Assembly (NCBI RefSeq): GCF_036013935.1
Contig: NZ_CP107902.1
Span: 8,589,001 to 8,653,000 of the forward strand
Source: Streptomyces sp. NBC_00461
GTDB lineage: Bacteria > Actinomycetota > Actinomycetes > Streptomycetales > Streptomycetaceae
DNA: 64,000 bases
Direction of reading: 5' to 3'
The notes beneath the pieces are model-generated. The model saw nothing but the letters and a program-made list of their open reading frames with translations, had not been told where the DNA came from and made no database searches. Position 1 is the first letter of the stretch. Each line of letters opens with the position of its first letter. This document shows positions 26,495 through 36,851 of this stretch, piece after piece. The position numbers and the translations under genes are program-made.

Positions 26495-29400
26495 GTGAGC
26501 GATCTGCACCGTCCCGTGCATCCTGTCCGCCTGGTCACCGCTTCGGCCCTGTTCGACGGGCACGACGCGTCGATCAACATCATGCGGCGGATCTTCCAGT
26601 CCCAGGGTGCCGAGGTGATCCACCTCGGTCACAACCGCTCGGTGCAGGAGGTCGTGGACGCGGCGCTGGAGGAGGACGCGCACGGGGTCGCGGTCTCGTC
26701 CTATCAGGGCGGACACGTCGAATACTTCGAATACCTGGTCGAATCGCTGCGTGCGCGGGGAGCGGAGCACGTCCATGTGGTGGGCGGGGGAGGCGGCGTC
26801 ATCGTCCCCGAGGAGATCACCCGGCTCCGCAACAGCGGGGTGACGATCTTCTCTCCGGAGGACGGGCAGCGGATGGGCCTGGCCGGGATGGTCAACTCGG
26901 TGGTGCGGGACTGCGACTTCGACCTGTGGGACGGCAAGCCGGCCGAGGCCGCGGCCGTGGTGGCGGGCGATCGGTTCGCGGTCGCCCGCGCCATCACCGG
27001 TGCCGAACTGGGCAAGCTGCCCGCGGAGTTCCTGGCGCAGCTGCGTGCCGCGGCCGGGGCACGGGTGGTGCCGGTGCTGGGTATCACCGGCACCGGCGGT
27101 TCGGGGAAGTCGTCACTGACCGACGAGTTGGTGCGCCGGTTCCGCGTCGACCAGCAGGACAAGCTGCGGATCGCGGTGATCGCGGTCGACCCGACCCGTC
27201 GCCGCGGCGGCGGCGCCCTGCTCGGCGACCGGATCCGGATGAACTCCCTCGACGGCAACCGGGTGTTCTTCCGGAGCCTCGCCACCCGCGGCAGCCGCGA
27301 ACTGCCCGAGCACCTGACCGACGTGATCGACGTCGTGAAGGCCGCCGGCTTCGACCTGGTGGTCGTGGAGACGCCGGGTATCGGCCAGGGCGACGCGGCG
27401 ATCGTGCCGTTCGTCGACACCTCGCTGTACGTGATGACGCCGGAGTTCGGCGCCGCCTCGCAGCTGGAGAAGATAGACATGCTCGACTTCGCGGACGTCG
27501 TCGCGATCAACAAGTTCGAGCGGCGCGGCGCGAAGGACGCGCTGCGCGACGTCGGCCGCCAACTGGTGCGCAACCGCGAGGCGTTCGGCATGCGGCCCGA
27601 GGACATGCCGGTCTACGGCACCTCGGCGGCCACCTTCAACGACGACGGCGTCACCGCGCTGCACCAGCACCTGAAGACCGTCCTGGCCGAGAAGGGGCTG
27701 GTGCTGTCGGAGGGCGCGCTGGCGCCGGTCGACGTACGGCACTCCTCCGGAATCCGGCAGGTGGTCCCCGCGGACCGGGTGCGCTACCTCGCCGAGATCA
27801 CCGACACGGTCCGCGCCTATCACACCGAGACCGGCCAACTGGCCGAAGCGGCACGGCGGGTGCAGCGTCTGGAGACGGTCGAGGGAGAGTTCGTCGACGC
27901 CGGCTTCGACACCGAGAACGTGCGCGCACTGCTGGAGAGCGCCCGCCGGCACCTCCCGTACGAGATCACGCAGCAGATCGAGAACTGGCCCGCCGTCATC
28001 GCCTCGTACTCCGGTGACGAGCAGGTGGTGAAGGTGCGGGACAAGGAGATCCGCACCAAGCTCACCCGCGAGTCCCTGTCCGGCAACAGGATCCCCCGCG
28101 TGGCCCTGCCCCGTTTCACCGATCACGGGGAGCTGGTGCGGTTCTGGCGCGGGGAGAACCTGCCCGGCCACTTCCCCTTCACCGCCGGGGTGTTCCCCTT
28201 CAAGCGCGACGGCGAGGACCCGGCCCGTATGTTCGCCGGCGAGGGCGACCCGTTCCGCACCAACCGCCGCTTCAAGCTGCTCTCCGAGGGCCAGCCCGCC
28301 ACCCGCCTGTCCACCGCCTTCGACTCCGTCACCCTCTACGGCCGCGACCCGGACGAACGCCCCGACATCTACGGCAAGGTCGGCACCTCCGGCGTCTCGG
28401 TGGCCACACTGGAGGACATGAAGACGCTCTACGACGGCTTCGACCTGGTCGCGCCGACCACCTCGGTCTCCATGACGATCAACGGGCCCGCTCCGACCAT
28501 CCTGGCGTTCTTCCTCAACACGGTGATCGACCAGCAGATCGACCGGTTCCGGGCCACCGAGGGCCGTGACCCCTCGCCCGAGGAGACGGACACACTGCGC
28601 GCCCACGCGCTGGCGAACGTGCGCGGCACGGTGCAGGCCGACATCCTCAAGGAGGATCAGGGCCAGAACACCTGCCTGTTCTCGACCGAGTTCTCCTTGC
28701 GGATGATGGCCGACATCCAGGAGTGGTTCATCGCGCACAAGGTCCGCAACTTCTACTCGGTGTCCATCTCCGGCTACCACATCGCCGAAGCCGGCGCGAA
28801 CCCCATCAGCCAGCTCGCCTTCACCCTGGCCAACGGCTTCACCTACGTCGAGGCCTACCTCGCGAGGGGCATGCACATCGACGACTTTGCCCCGAACCTG
28901 TCGTTCTTCTTCTCCAACGGCATGGACCCCGAGTACTCGGTGCTGGGCCGCGTGGCCCGCCGTATCTGGGCGGTCGCGATGAAGGAGAAGTACGGCGCGG
29001 GCGAGCGCAGCCAGAAGCTGAAGTACCACGTCCAGACCTCCGGCCGCTCGCTGCACGCCCAGGAGATGGACTTCAACGACATCCGCACCACCCTTCAGGC
29101 ACTCATCGCGATCTACGACAACTGCAACAGCCTGCACACCAACGCCTACGACGAGGCCGTCACCACCCCCACCGAGGATTCCGTCCGCCGCGCCCTGGCC
29201 ATCCAGCTGATCATCAACCGGGAGTGGGGCCTGGCGATGAACGAGAACCCGCTGCAGGGGTCGTTCATCATCGACGAGCTCACCGACCTGGTCGAGGAGG
29301 CCGTCCTGGAGGAGTTCGAGCGGATCAGCGAGCGCGGCGGCGTGCTCGGCGCGATGGAGACCGGCTACCAGCGCGGCCGTATCCAGGACGAGTCGATGCT

Positions 29401-29725
29401 CTACGAACAGCGCAAGCACGACGGCACCCTGCCCCTCATCGGCGTCAACACCTTCCGCAAACCCCACGCCGACACCGCCGAGCCCGGCGCCATCGAACTG
29501 GCCCGCGCCACCGAGGAGGAGAAGCACTCCCAACTGGAGCGCGTCCACGACTTCCAGGGCCGCCACCAGGAGCCGGCCCACGCCGCGCTGGCCGCCCTCA
29601 AGGACGCGGCGGTCAGCGGGGAGAACGTCTTCGCCGTCCTCATGGACGCCGCCCGGGTCTGCTCACTGCAGCAGGTCACCGACGCCTTCTTCGAGGTCGG
29701 CGGCCAATACCGCCGCAACGTCTGA
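26495..29725 (+). CDS. icmF: Fused isobutyryl-CoA mutase IcmF
   Basis: A 1076-aa fusion that interconverts isobutyryl-CoA and n-butyryl-CoA using adenosylcobalamin. The N-terminal B12 domain has FDGHDASINIMRR (D-x-H ligand, His near residue 24). The middle MeaI-type G-protein chaperone has Walker A GTGGSGKSS near 200, VVVETPGIGQGD and NKFERRGAKD. The C-terminal part is the substrate-binding TIM barrel (FPFTAGVFPFKR, TSVSMTINGPAPT). Length and order match the family. GTG 26495 follows GGAAGG by 7 nt; the open frame upstream to 26435 passes through an operator and is not coding. In Streptomyces it supplies or drains polyketide starter and extender precursors and valine breakdown products. Confidence 0.95.
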   Translation: MSDLHRPVHPVRLVTASALFDGHDASINIMRRIFQSQGAEVIHLGHNRSVQEVVDAALEEDAHGVAVSSYQGGHVEYFEYLVESLRARGAEHVHVVGGGGGVIVPEEITRLRNSGVTIFSPEDGQRMGLAGMVNSVVRDCDFDLWDGKPAEAAAVVAGDRFAVARAITGAELGKLPAEFLAQLRAAAGARVVPVLGITGTGGSGKSSLTDELVRRFRVDQQDKLRIAVIAVDPTRRRGGGALLGDRIRMNSLDGNRVFFRSLATRGSRELPEHLTDVIDVVKAAGFDLVVVETPGIGQGDAAIVPFVDTSLYVMTPEFGAASQLEKIDMLDFADVVAINKFERRGAKDALRDVGRQLVRNREAFGMRPEDMPVYGTSAATFNDDGVTALHQHLKTVLAEKGLVLSEGALAPVDVRHSSGIRQVVPADRVRYLAEITDTVRAYHTETGQLAEAARRVQRLETVEGEFVDAGFDTENVRALLESARRHLPYEITQQIENWPAVIASYSGDEQVVKVRDKEIRTKLTRESLSGNRIPRVALPRFTDHGELVRFWRGENLPGHFPFTAGVFPFKRDGEDPARMFAGEGDPFRTNRRFKLLSEGQPATRLSTAFDSVTLYGRDPDERPDIYGKVGTSGVSVATLEDMKTLYDGFDLVAPTTSVSMTINGPAPTILAFFLNTVIDQQIDRFRATEGRDPSPEETDTLRAHALANVRGTVQADILKEDQGQNTCLFSTEFSLRMMADIQEWFIAHKVRNFYSVSISGYHIAEAGANPISQLAFTLANGFTYVEAYLARGMHIDDFAPNLSFFFSNGMDPEYSVLGRVARRIWAVAMKEKYGAGERSQKLKYHVQTSGRSLHAQEMDFNDIRTTLQALIAIYDNCNSLHTNAYDEAVTTPTEDSVRRALAIQLIINREWGLAMNENPLQGSFIIDELTDLVEEAVLEEFERISERGGVLGAMETGYQRGRIQDESMLYEQRKHDGTLPLIGVNTFRKPHADTAEPGAIELARATEEEKHSQLERVHDFQGRHQEPAHAALAALKDAAVSGENVFAVLMDAARVCSLQQVTDAFFEVGGQYRRNV

Positions 29726-29730
29726 CCGAG

Positions 29731-30726
29731 TCACCGCGGGCGCTCCTTCTCGTCCTGCGCGCGAGGGAGCAGAGGGCGGTGGTCGCCTGCGGCCATCCGG
29801 GTCACCACCTCGGCGAGCTGGGCGCAGGCCCGCGCGATCTCCCGCTGGGTCTGGTTCCGCTCGCTGACCACCGCCGCGAGAAGCAGCGCGGTCAGTGACG
29901 CGGAGCCGTTGAACGCCTGCAGGGTGATCATCTCGGTGAGCAGGTCGTGGCCGGAGAACGGGCCCGATTCCCGGCCGGCGGCGATGATCGCAAAGGTCGA
30001 CACGGCCAGTGCGCAGGGCGCCGCCCCGGCCAGCTGGAAACGGAAGGCCGCCCAGATCAGCAGCGGGAAACCCAGGAACAGCAACGGCGCGCGACCGGTC
30101 TCCACGACGCCGATGCCGACCGTGGTGGCCACGAGGAGCAGCCCTTCCAGCCACCGGGCCGGCGAAGCGTCCCGCGGGCGGTGTGCCGAGCGGAGGACGA
30201 GCAGGACCGGCGCGACCACCATGACGCCCATCGCGTCCCCGGTCCACCAGACCCACCACGTGGGCCAGAAGTCACCGACGTCCAGCGCACCGGCCAGGAC
30301 CAGGCTCGACGTGCCCGTCGTCGCGCTGACCAGCATCCCGGCCAGTGCACCGAGAAAGATCAGCGCGAGCGCGTCACGAAGCCGATCCAGAGCGTTGCGG
30401 AAACCCGCTCGGCGCAGCAGCGCGTACGAGCAGAGGGGCGCGACGGTGTTTCCCGCCGCGATCGCGAGCACGGCAGGCAGGGACGGCCCCAGCGAGACGT
30501 TGACCAGGAACGCGCCCAGGGCGATGCCGGGCCAGACCCGCCGGCCGCGCAGGAGCAGGCTCGCCACCGCGATACCGCTCGGCGGCCAGAGCGGGGTGAC
30601 CTGGCCGCGCACCAGCTGCTGGAGCAGTCCCAGCTTGGCCGAGCCGAAATACAGGGCGGCGACGGCACAGATCTCCAGGGCGGCAAGGGCGCCGCCCCGC
30701 AGCCGTTCGTGCCGCTCGACAGCCAT
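29731..30726 (-). CDS. MASE1-domain integral membrane protein
   Basis: A 331-aa membrane protein with about eight to nine hydrophobic helices and the MASE1 features PLWPPSGIAVASLLLRG and WWTGDAMGVMVVAPVLL. MASE1 is a predicted sensor membrane module usually attached to a kinase or GGDEF domain, but here only about 40 residues follow it, so this is a standalone sensor domain of unknown ligand. Convergent with icmF, only 5 bp apart. ATG 30726 was chosen; the open frame extends to 30792 with no family sequence. Confidence 0.8.
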   Translation of the reverse strand: MAVERHERLRGGALAALEICAVAALYFGSAKLGLLQQLVRGQVTPLWPPSGIAVASLLLRGRRVWPGIALGAFLVNVSLGPSLPAVLAIAAGNTVAPLCSYALLRRAGFRNALDRLRDALALIFLGALAGMLVSATTGTSSLVLAGALDVGDFWPTWWVWWTGDAMGVMVVAPVLLVLRSAHRPRDASPARWLEGLLLVATTVGIGVVETGRAPLLFLGFPLLIWAAFRFQLAGAAPCALAVSTFAIIAAGRESGPFSGHDLLTEMITLQAFNGSASLTALLLAAVVSERNQTQREIARACAQLAEVVTRMAAGDHRPLLPRAQDEKERPR

Positions 30727-30983
30727 CGGGCGACCTCCGTGTCGACATCGCCCCGGAGCCATCATCCGTCGGATCCTGCGGATCCTCCACATTGCCGGGA
30801 TCGGCCGGGCTGCCGGCCGGTGTCATCCACGTTTGGAGGATGTCGTGGCTGTCCGCGTGGTCGAACCGCTGCCGACCGCGCCCTGTGGACCCCACCGCCG
30901 CCGGGGCAGCGACCGGCGGCGCATATGTTTGACCGGCCCGAAGGGAAGGGTGCCTCGGACCGACCTGCTGATCCCCGGAAGAC

Positions 30984-31778
30984 GTGAGAGAACTGCTGCA
31001 CATCCACCCGTCGGGCCTCGGCTCGGCGCTGCTGCTCCTGGCGGCCGGGATCGCCTCGGGCCTCGCCGGTTCCATAGCCAGTCTGGCCTCGCTGTTCAGC
31101 TATCCCGCGCTGCTCGCCGCCGGCCTCGGCCCTGTGGCCGCCAACGTCACCAACACCGTGGCCCTGTTCTCCAACACGGTGGGTACCGCGGCCGGTTCAC
31201 GGGTGGAGCTGCAGGGGCAGCGCAGGCGCCTCGTCCGCCTGGCGGCCACGGCGGCGCTGGGCGGGGCGATCGGCGCGGCCCTGCTGCTCAGCACCCCGTC
31301 GTCGACCTTCCAGCTGGTCGTACCGTGGCTCATCGCCCTCGGGTCCGTACTGATCCTGGCCCGCGACCCACTGCGGAGCCTGACCGCGAGATACCGTCCC
31401 GACTCGGCCTCCTTGCCTCAACTGCCGCTCGCCTGCGCCGTGTTGTTGGTCGGCCTCTACGGCGGATACTTCGGCGCTGCGGCCGGCGTGCTGATGCTGG
31501 CGGTGCTCTCCCTGTCCGCGACGGAGCCGTTGCCGGTGACCAACGCCGTCAAGAACATCGCCACCGGCGCGGCCAACGTCACAGCCGCCGTCGCCTACGC
31601 CTTTCTCGCCCCGGTCGACTGGGGCGCCGCCGCGGCACTCGGCCTCGGCTGCTTCGCGGGCGCCTGGCTGGGGCCGGTGATGGTACGCCGACTGCCCGAG
31701 AAGCCGCTGCGCATAGCCATCGCTCTCGCCGGACTGGCGCTGGCCTGGAGCCTGTGGCGGGACGCGGTCGCGCGCTGA
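30984..31778 (+). CDS. TauE/SafE (TSUP) family membrane exporter
   Basis: A 264-aa protein with eight predicted membrane spans and the family repeats GLAGSIASLASLFSYPALL and YGGYFGAAAGVLML, one per half. TSUP proteins export sulfite, sulfoacetate or other organic anions. The start is GTG with GGAAG 3-4 nt upstream. It diverges from the MASE1 gene. The substrate is unknown, though a sulfur gene island starts 1.7 kb to the right. Confidence 0.85.
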   Translation: MRELLHIHPSGLGSALLLLAAGIASGLAGSIASLASLFSYPALLAAGLGPVAANVTNTVALFSNTVGTAAGSRVELQGQRRRLVRLAATAALGGAIGAALLLSTPSSTFQLVVPWLIALGSVLILARDPLRSLTARYRPDSASLPQLPLACAVLLVGLYGGYFGAAAGVLMLAVLSLSATEPLPVTNAVKNIATGAANVTAAVAYAFLAPVDWGAAAALGLGCFAGAWLGPVMVRRLPEKPLRIAIALAGLALAWSLWRDAVAR

Positions 31779-31928
31779 CCCGGGCCGGCCGGGGAGGACC
31801 AACGGCACTCCGCCAGGGGCAGGTTGTCGGGCAGTCGGCAGCAGTACGACCGTATCGGCGCAACCCTGCCTGAGCGGGAGCTGACGCAGGTTGGTGGCGG
31901 TGTTTCTACTGTCGCCTTCTCCAGCCGG

Positions 31929-31967
31929 TTTCTGCGCTCGCTTTCTGCGCTCGCTTTCTGCGCTCGC
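31929..31967. repeat. Three tandem 13-bp repeats
   Basis: TTTCTGCGCTCGC is repeated exactly three times (31929-31941, 31942-31954, 31955-31967), followed by a diverged partial copy. It starts 3 bp beyond the stop codon of the leftward LAxTG protein gene, in its 3' untranslated region. Confidence 0.95.
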
Positions 31968-31970
31968 CTT

Positions 31971-33260
31971 CTACGGTCGGTCGGTACGGCGGCGGCGAAC
32001 CACCAGGATGGCGCCCGTCCCGACGACGACAGCCGCGGCTGCCGCGCCCGCGATGGGCAGGGTCGCGCCGGACCCGGTGCTCGCCAGGTCGCCGTCGACG
32101 GTGGTGGAGCCGGAGGCGCCGGTGGCGGAGCCGCCCCCGGTGGACGTGCTGCCGCCCGTGGAGCCTTGGGTGGAGGAGCCGGTGCCTCCGGTGGACGTCG
32201 TGGAGCCGCCGTCGCCGCCCGTCGAGCCGGTACCGCCGGTCGAGCCGGTACCGCCGGTCGTACCGCCGGCGGAGGCGGTGAGCGTGATGTCGGCCGTGTC
32301 GTCGGCCTTGTTCTTGTCGAACGGGCGGGGCTCCCCGGCGAGCGCCACCGAGCCCTTGGCGCCCGGCACCGCCTTGTCGATCTTCAGCTTGAAGGTGTAC
32401 GTCTCGCCTTCGCCCTCGTTCTGCCAGGACTCGCTGGTGCCGCACTCGTAGGTGCCGGTGGCCACCTTTTCGCAGAAGCCATGGCCCTTGGTCACCGTCG
32501 TACCGGCCGGCATCCTGATCCTGACCTTGGTCGCCGAGATGTCGCCGTCCCGCAGCACCCAGGCCGGGCCCGCGTTGGTGAACTTCACCGAGAGGTCGAC
32601 CGTGTCTCCGACGGCACCCTTCAGTTGGGCGCCCGTCACCTTGAAGTCGGCCGTGTTGTCCGCGGTGACCTTCACATAGGCGTCGTCCCAGTCGGGGTGG
32701 GAGCCGTCGCCGGGAGCGGCGGGGGTGGCGTCGGGCTGCTCGACGAGCTTGACCGCCGGGCCCGTTCCACGCACGGGCTCACTCGCGTTCTCGTCGAGGC
32801 CCGGCTCGGTGGTCTCCACCACCACACGCAGCCGGTCGTAGAGCGCACGGTCGAGGGCCTTCAGCGTCAGCGCCTTCTCGGGGGCGTAGACCGAGCCGGG
32901 CTTGACGGTCTGGTCGAACTCGCAGACCGCCTCCGACTTGCTCGGTGCCTCGTCGTAGGAAGGTATCTCGTAGCGAAGGCAGTTGGAGGGCAGCCCGGTG
33001 TGGCCCAGGCCGCGCGTGACGGTGTACGAGAGCCAGACCTTGTCCGCCGCCGCGGTGCCCGTGTTCGTGAAGGTGACCGGCGGTTCGAAGGTGCTGCCCG
33101 GCTTCACGCCGTCGATGGGCGCGATCTTGCCGAGCGTCACGGCGGCCGAGGAACCGTCGTCCGCGACGGCCGGCGCGGCGCCCAGCGAGATCAGGGCGAC
33201 TGCGCCGAGCGCGCCGGCGGTCTGTCGGAGCGGACGAAGGCCGGAAGAGCTCAGGAGCAT
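31971..33260 (-). CDS. LAxTG cell-wall-anchored surface protein
   Basis: A 429-aa secreted protein of no recognised function. Residues 1-34 are a signal peptide (cleavage after AAPAVA). The middle has two beta-rich domains with conversation of DUF11/CARDB type (VTFTNTGTAAADKVWLSYTV; VKFTNAGPAWVLRDGD) and four cysteines. A Gly/Ser/Thr linker of GGTGSTG-type repeats precedes LASTGSG, a hydrophobic span and an RRRR tail. LAxTG is the motif used by Streptomyces class E sortases rather than LPxTG. ATG 33260 has GAGGA 8 nt upstream; ATG 33284 has no ribosome site. Confidence 0.85.
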   Translation of the reverse strand: MLLSSSGLRPLRQTAGALGAVALISLGAAPAVADDGSSAAVTLGKIAPIDGVKPGSTFEPPVTFTNTGTAAADKVWLSYTVTRGLGHTGLPSNCLRYEIPSYDEAPSKSEAVCEFDQTVKPGSVYAPEKALTLKALDRALYDRLRVVVETTEPGLDENASEPVRGTGPAVKLVEQPDATPAAPGDGSHPDWDDAYVKVTADNTADFKVTGAQLKGAVGDTVDLSVKFTNAGPAWVLRDGDISATKVRIRMPAGTTVTKGHGFCEKVATGTYECGTSESWQNEGEGETYTFKLKIDKAVPGAKGSVALAGEPRPFDKNKADDTADITLTASAGGTTGGTGSTGGTGSTGGDGGSTTSTGGTGSSTQGSTGGSTSTGGGSATGASGSTTVDGDLASTGSGATLPIAGAAAAAVVVGTGAILVVRRRRTDRP

Positions 33261-33541
33261 GTGGGGGGTCCTCTGGTGAACCATCAATGACGGACGAACG
33301 AACTGTGCGGGAACGTGAGTTCCGCTACAGGAGACACGTCCGGGCGTCGGATGGTTGCACTGGGAACGCAGATGCGACGGTGTCGCGCGGGGCCTGTGTG
33401 CGGGCTCGTGCCTGGCGCCGTGCCCGGCATCGATGTCCCCCCGGTCCACCAACCTGTCCGCCATGCGGGACGGCCCTCTTGACGTCGTCCCGGGCCGGAC
33501 CGACACTCACCTAGGAAATCCTAGTGAATAGGTAGGGAAAT
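33261..33541. promoter_or_regulatory. Divergent promoter region with CTAGGA palindrome
   Basis: The stretch between the surface protein and the first cysteine leader holds no gene. CTAGGAAATCCTAG at 33511-33524 is a perfect 6-bp-arm palindrome, followed by GTGAATAGGTAGGG just before the leader peptide start. It is placed as an operator or extended promoter for the sulfur genes. The regulator is unknown. Confidence 0.5.
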
Positions 33542-33652
33542 ATGAGGCGTCCGGAGTCGGTCATCGTCCCGGTGAGCCGTACGCCTCTTCTGACCTCCCG
33601 CCGTCACATCGATCTGCAGCGAGTCTGCAGTGCGATCAGCCCCCAGGGCTGA
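33542..33652 (+). CDS. Cysteine leader peptide upstream of GST-like gene
   Basis: A 36-codon frame ending RRHIDLQRVCSAISPQG. The RRHIDLQRV core and nearby cysteine match the short leader peptides found before sulfur-assimilation genes in actinobacteria, where ribosome stalling at Cys codons is thought to control the downstream gene. ATG 33542 follows GGTAGGG by 4 nt; GTG 33572 is an alternative start for a 26-residue form. It ends 56 nt before the GST-like gene. Confidence 0.75.
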   Translation: MRRPESVIVPVSRTPLLTSRRHIDLQRVCSAISPQG

Positions 33653-33708
33653 GTTGCCCGACGTCGCTTCCGCCGCGCGTACGTCCGCGCCCTCACCCGG
33701 GGAGAACC

Positions 33709-34572
33709 ATGTTCGTCACGCCTCTGGCCGCCCACTCGTCCGACCGGTCCACGCCCGCCTTCCGCGGCCGGATCGGCAGCGACGCCCGCAGCGGCCACTA
33801 CGCCGTACCGGGTCGCTACCGACTCCATCTGTCGACCGCGTGTCCCGACGGCCTGCGTATCGCCGTCACCCACGGCCTGCTGGGCCTGGACACCGTCTGC
33901 CCGGCGACCTTCCTGGCCGCCGTCCCCGACACTCCCGAGGGCAGCCACTGCGCCCTGCGTCCGCTGTACGAGGCGAGCGCCCACCGCTACACCGGTCCGG
34001 CCGTCGCGCCGGTGCTCAGCGACGACTGGTCCGGACGGATCGTCAGCACCCACGCCCCGGACATCATGCGCGACCTCGCCCGCCGCTTCGGCAGCGACCA
34101 CCCCTCGCCCTACCCGTGCGGCGCGGAGTCCGAGATCGAGGCCGTCGAGCGCATGTGCCGGCAGGGCATCGAGGGCGCCGCGCAGCGCGCCGGATCGGCC
34201 GGCGGCGAGCAGGCGGAGCGCGAGGCGGCACTTGAGGAGCTACTGGAGGCGCTCGGCGCGCTGGAGCGGTGGCTCGTCGGGCGTACGTACATGATCCGTG
34301 ACGACATCACCGCCGCGGACGTCGAGTTGTGGGTCGCGCTGGTCCAGCTCGACACCGTGCACCGCAACCACCTCGACGCCTCCGCCGTGCAGCGCATCGC
34401 CGATCACCCCGTGCTGTGGGCCTACGCCCGCCGTCTCACCGCCCACCCGGCCTTCGGCGCCCACCTCGACCTCGACGGCATCGAGCGCCGTCACCACGCC
34501 CGCTGTCAGGGCCTGGAGGCTGCCGGAGCGGCCGTCCAGATCCTGGACTGGGCGGCCCACGCCGCCCACTAG
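33709..34572 (+). CDS. Glutathione S-transferase-like protein (Xi/ECM4 type)
   Basis: A 287-aa protein with a thioredoxin-like N-terminal half and an alpha-helical GST C-terminal half (LVGRTYMIRDDITAADVELW). The active-site segment STACPDGLRIAV (Cys45) corresponds to CPWAHR of glutathionyl-hydroquinone reductases, with the Trp-Ala-His lost. Streptomyces use mycothiol rather than glutathione, so the thiol partner is uncertain. Preceded by a cysteine leader peptide and followed by the ABC transporter unit, so a role in thiol or sulfur metabolism is likely. GGGGAGA sits just before the ATG. Confidence 0.8.
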   Translation: MFVTPLAAHSSDRSTPAFRGRIGSDARSGHYAVPGRYRLHLSTACPDGLRIAVTHGLLGLDTVCPATFLAAVPDTPEGSHCALRPLYEASAHRYTGPAVAPVLSDDWSGRIVSTHAPDIMRDLARRFGSDHPSPYPCGAESEIEAVERMCRQGIEGAAQRAGSAGGEQAEREAALEELLEALGALERWLVGRTYMIRDDITAADVELWVALVQLDTVHRNHLDASAVQRIADHPVLWAYARRLTAHPAFGAHLDLDGIERRHHARCQGLEAAGAAVQILDWAAHAAH

Positions 34573-34595
34573 CCGTTCCATTCGATGGACCGGCG

Positions 34596-34625
34596 TTGAC
34601 ATTCGTTCGGACAACTGTCTTAACT
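34596..34625 (+). promoter_or_regulatory. Promoter of the ABC transporter leader
   Basis: TTGACA (34596-34601) and TTAACT (34620-34625) with an 18-bp spacer match a vegetative sigma promoter, placing transcription start near 34632, about 50 nt before the leader peptide. Confidence 0.55.
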
Positions 34626-34683
34626 GACGGCTCAGTTTCAGCAAGCGCGAGGCCCACAGGGCCGGAACAGCGACGGTGACGCG

Positions 34684-34833
34684 ATGTACACAGCTCCCAG
34701 GACGGCCGCGAGCCGCCTCCCGGGCTGCGTACGGCCGTACGCGAACCCGCTCGTCGCCGACCGCGCCGTCGACCTGCTCCGCGTGAACAGCGCACTGTGT
34801 ACCGCACCGGGCTGTGCCCGCTGCCAGGGCTGA
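34684..34833 (+). CDS. Cysteine-rich leader peptide upstream of ABC transporter
   Basis: A 49-codon frame whose tail reads RAVDLLRVNSALCTAPGCA then RCQG. The AVDLLRVNSALC segment parallels the HIDLQRV-xSA core of the two other leaders in this island, and three cysteines cluster near the end. The ribosome site is weak. A stable hairpin (34921-34946) follows before the permease start, as expected for attenuation. Confidence 0.6.
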   Translation: MYTAPRTAASRLPGCVRPYANPLVADRAVDLLRVNSALCTAPGCARCQG

Positions 34834-34920
34834 CACCTCTCCGCAGCCCTCGCATCCCCTGACGATCACCGCCCGTGCGGTGTGCCGTCGTCATCCAGCC
34901 CCCGGTTCACGTGCACCTCC

Positions 34921-34946
34921 GTGCGCTACGTCCTGCCGTAGCGCAC
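34921..34946 (+). terminator. Hairpin in the ABC transporter leader, possible attenuator
   Basis: Perfect 9-bp stem GTGCGCTAC/GTAGCGCAC with an 8-nt loop between the leader peptide and the permease. No T-run follows, so it may act with Rho or as a pause or sequestering structure. Confidence 0.45.
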
Positions 34947-34988
34947 GGCCGTCGCGGCCCGGGGTGTCCGACTCCGCCGGAGCCCACC

Positions 34989-35965
34989 ATGAGTGAACCC
35001 CCAGGCGCCGCCGTGTCCCTCGCCGAGGCACCGCCCGCCGACACCCCGTCAAAACCCCTCACCGCGCAGCGGGTTCTGCCACTGCGGCGGCCGGGGCGCT
35101 GGATCGCCACCGCCCTCGTTCTGGTCCTCGTCGCCCAGTTCGTGCACGGCCTGACGACCAACCCCTTCTACCAGTGGGACCGCTTCGGGTACTGGTTCCT
35201 GCGCCCGAACATCGTCGACGGCCTGCTCATCACCCTCGAAGTGACCGCCTACAGTGCTGTGTCGGGCCTCCTCGGCGGCATCGTCCTCGCCCTGGCCCGG
35301 CTGTCGAAGAGCCCGGTGCTGCGCGCCGTCAGCTGGACCTACATCTGGGCGCTGCGCTCCATCCCGCTGATCGTGCTGCTGCTCTTCCTCTACAACTTCA
35401 GCGCCCTGTACAAGACGTTGAGCGTCGGCGTCCCCTTCGGGCCGGCCTTCTTCTCCTTCGACGAGTCGAAGCTCGCCACCGACATGGTCATCGCCGTCAT
35501 CGGCCTCAGCCTCAACGAGGCGGCCTACGCGGCCGAGGTCGTCCGAGGCGGAATCCTCTCCGTCGACCAGGGCCAGCACGAGGCCGCCTCGGCGCTCGGC
35601 CTGCCCAGGAGCTACCAGTTCACGAGGATCGTCTTCCCGCAGGCGCTGAGGTCGATCACCCCGAACTACGTCAACCAGCTCATCGGCCTGATCAAGAGCA
35701 CCTCGCTGGTCTTCTACGTGTCGCTGCTCGACCTGTTCGGCACCGCGCAGTCCATGGGCGCCACCTACCCCGGCGACATCGTGCCGCTGCTGCTGGTGTC
35801 CACCGTCTGGTACCTGATCCTGACGAGCGTCGTCTCCGTCATCCAGTTCTACGTCGAGCGGTACTTCGCCCGGGGCGCCACCCGCACCCTGCCGCCGACG
35901 CCGTTGCAGAAGCTCCGCACCGGTCTCACCGACCTGCGAGCCCGTATCCGCAGGGAGGCCGCCGT

Positions 35966-35969
<4 letters not shown>
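34989..35969 (+). CDS. Amino-acid-type ABC transporter permease
   Basis: A 326-aa inner-membrane permease of the His/Glu/Gln/Arg (3.A.1.3) family with about five to six spans. The EAA coupling loop is QHEAASALGLPRSYQFTRIV, and GLIKSTSLVFYVSLLDLF is family-typical. GGAG lies 7-8 nt before ATG 34989; the open frame runs upstream but through the leader. Located with an ATPase and a binding protein in a unit with sulfur-linked oxygenases, so cystine or an S-substituted cysteine is the probable substrate. Confidence 0.88.
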
Positions 35970-36763
<794 letters not shown>

Positions 36764-36851
36764 CCCGCCCGCCCGGCCGCCCCCACGGCGCGCCCAAGAC
36801 CCCCCCACACACACCGCCCTCATCACCCTCCCTGAGCGACAAGGAACGGCC

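Noticed and set aside
32150..32290. Tandem repeats suggesting a CRISPR or minisatellite
   Set aside because: They encode the Gly/Ser/Thr linker of the LAxTG protein in frame; no CRISPR array is present in the window.
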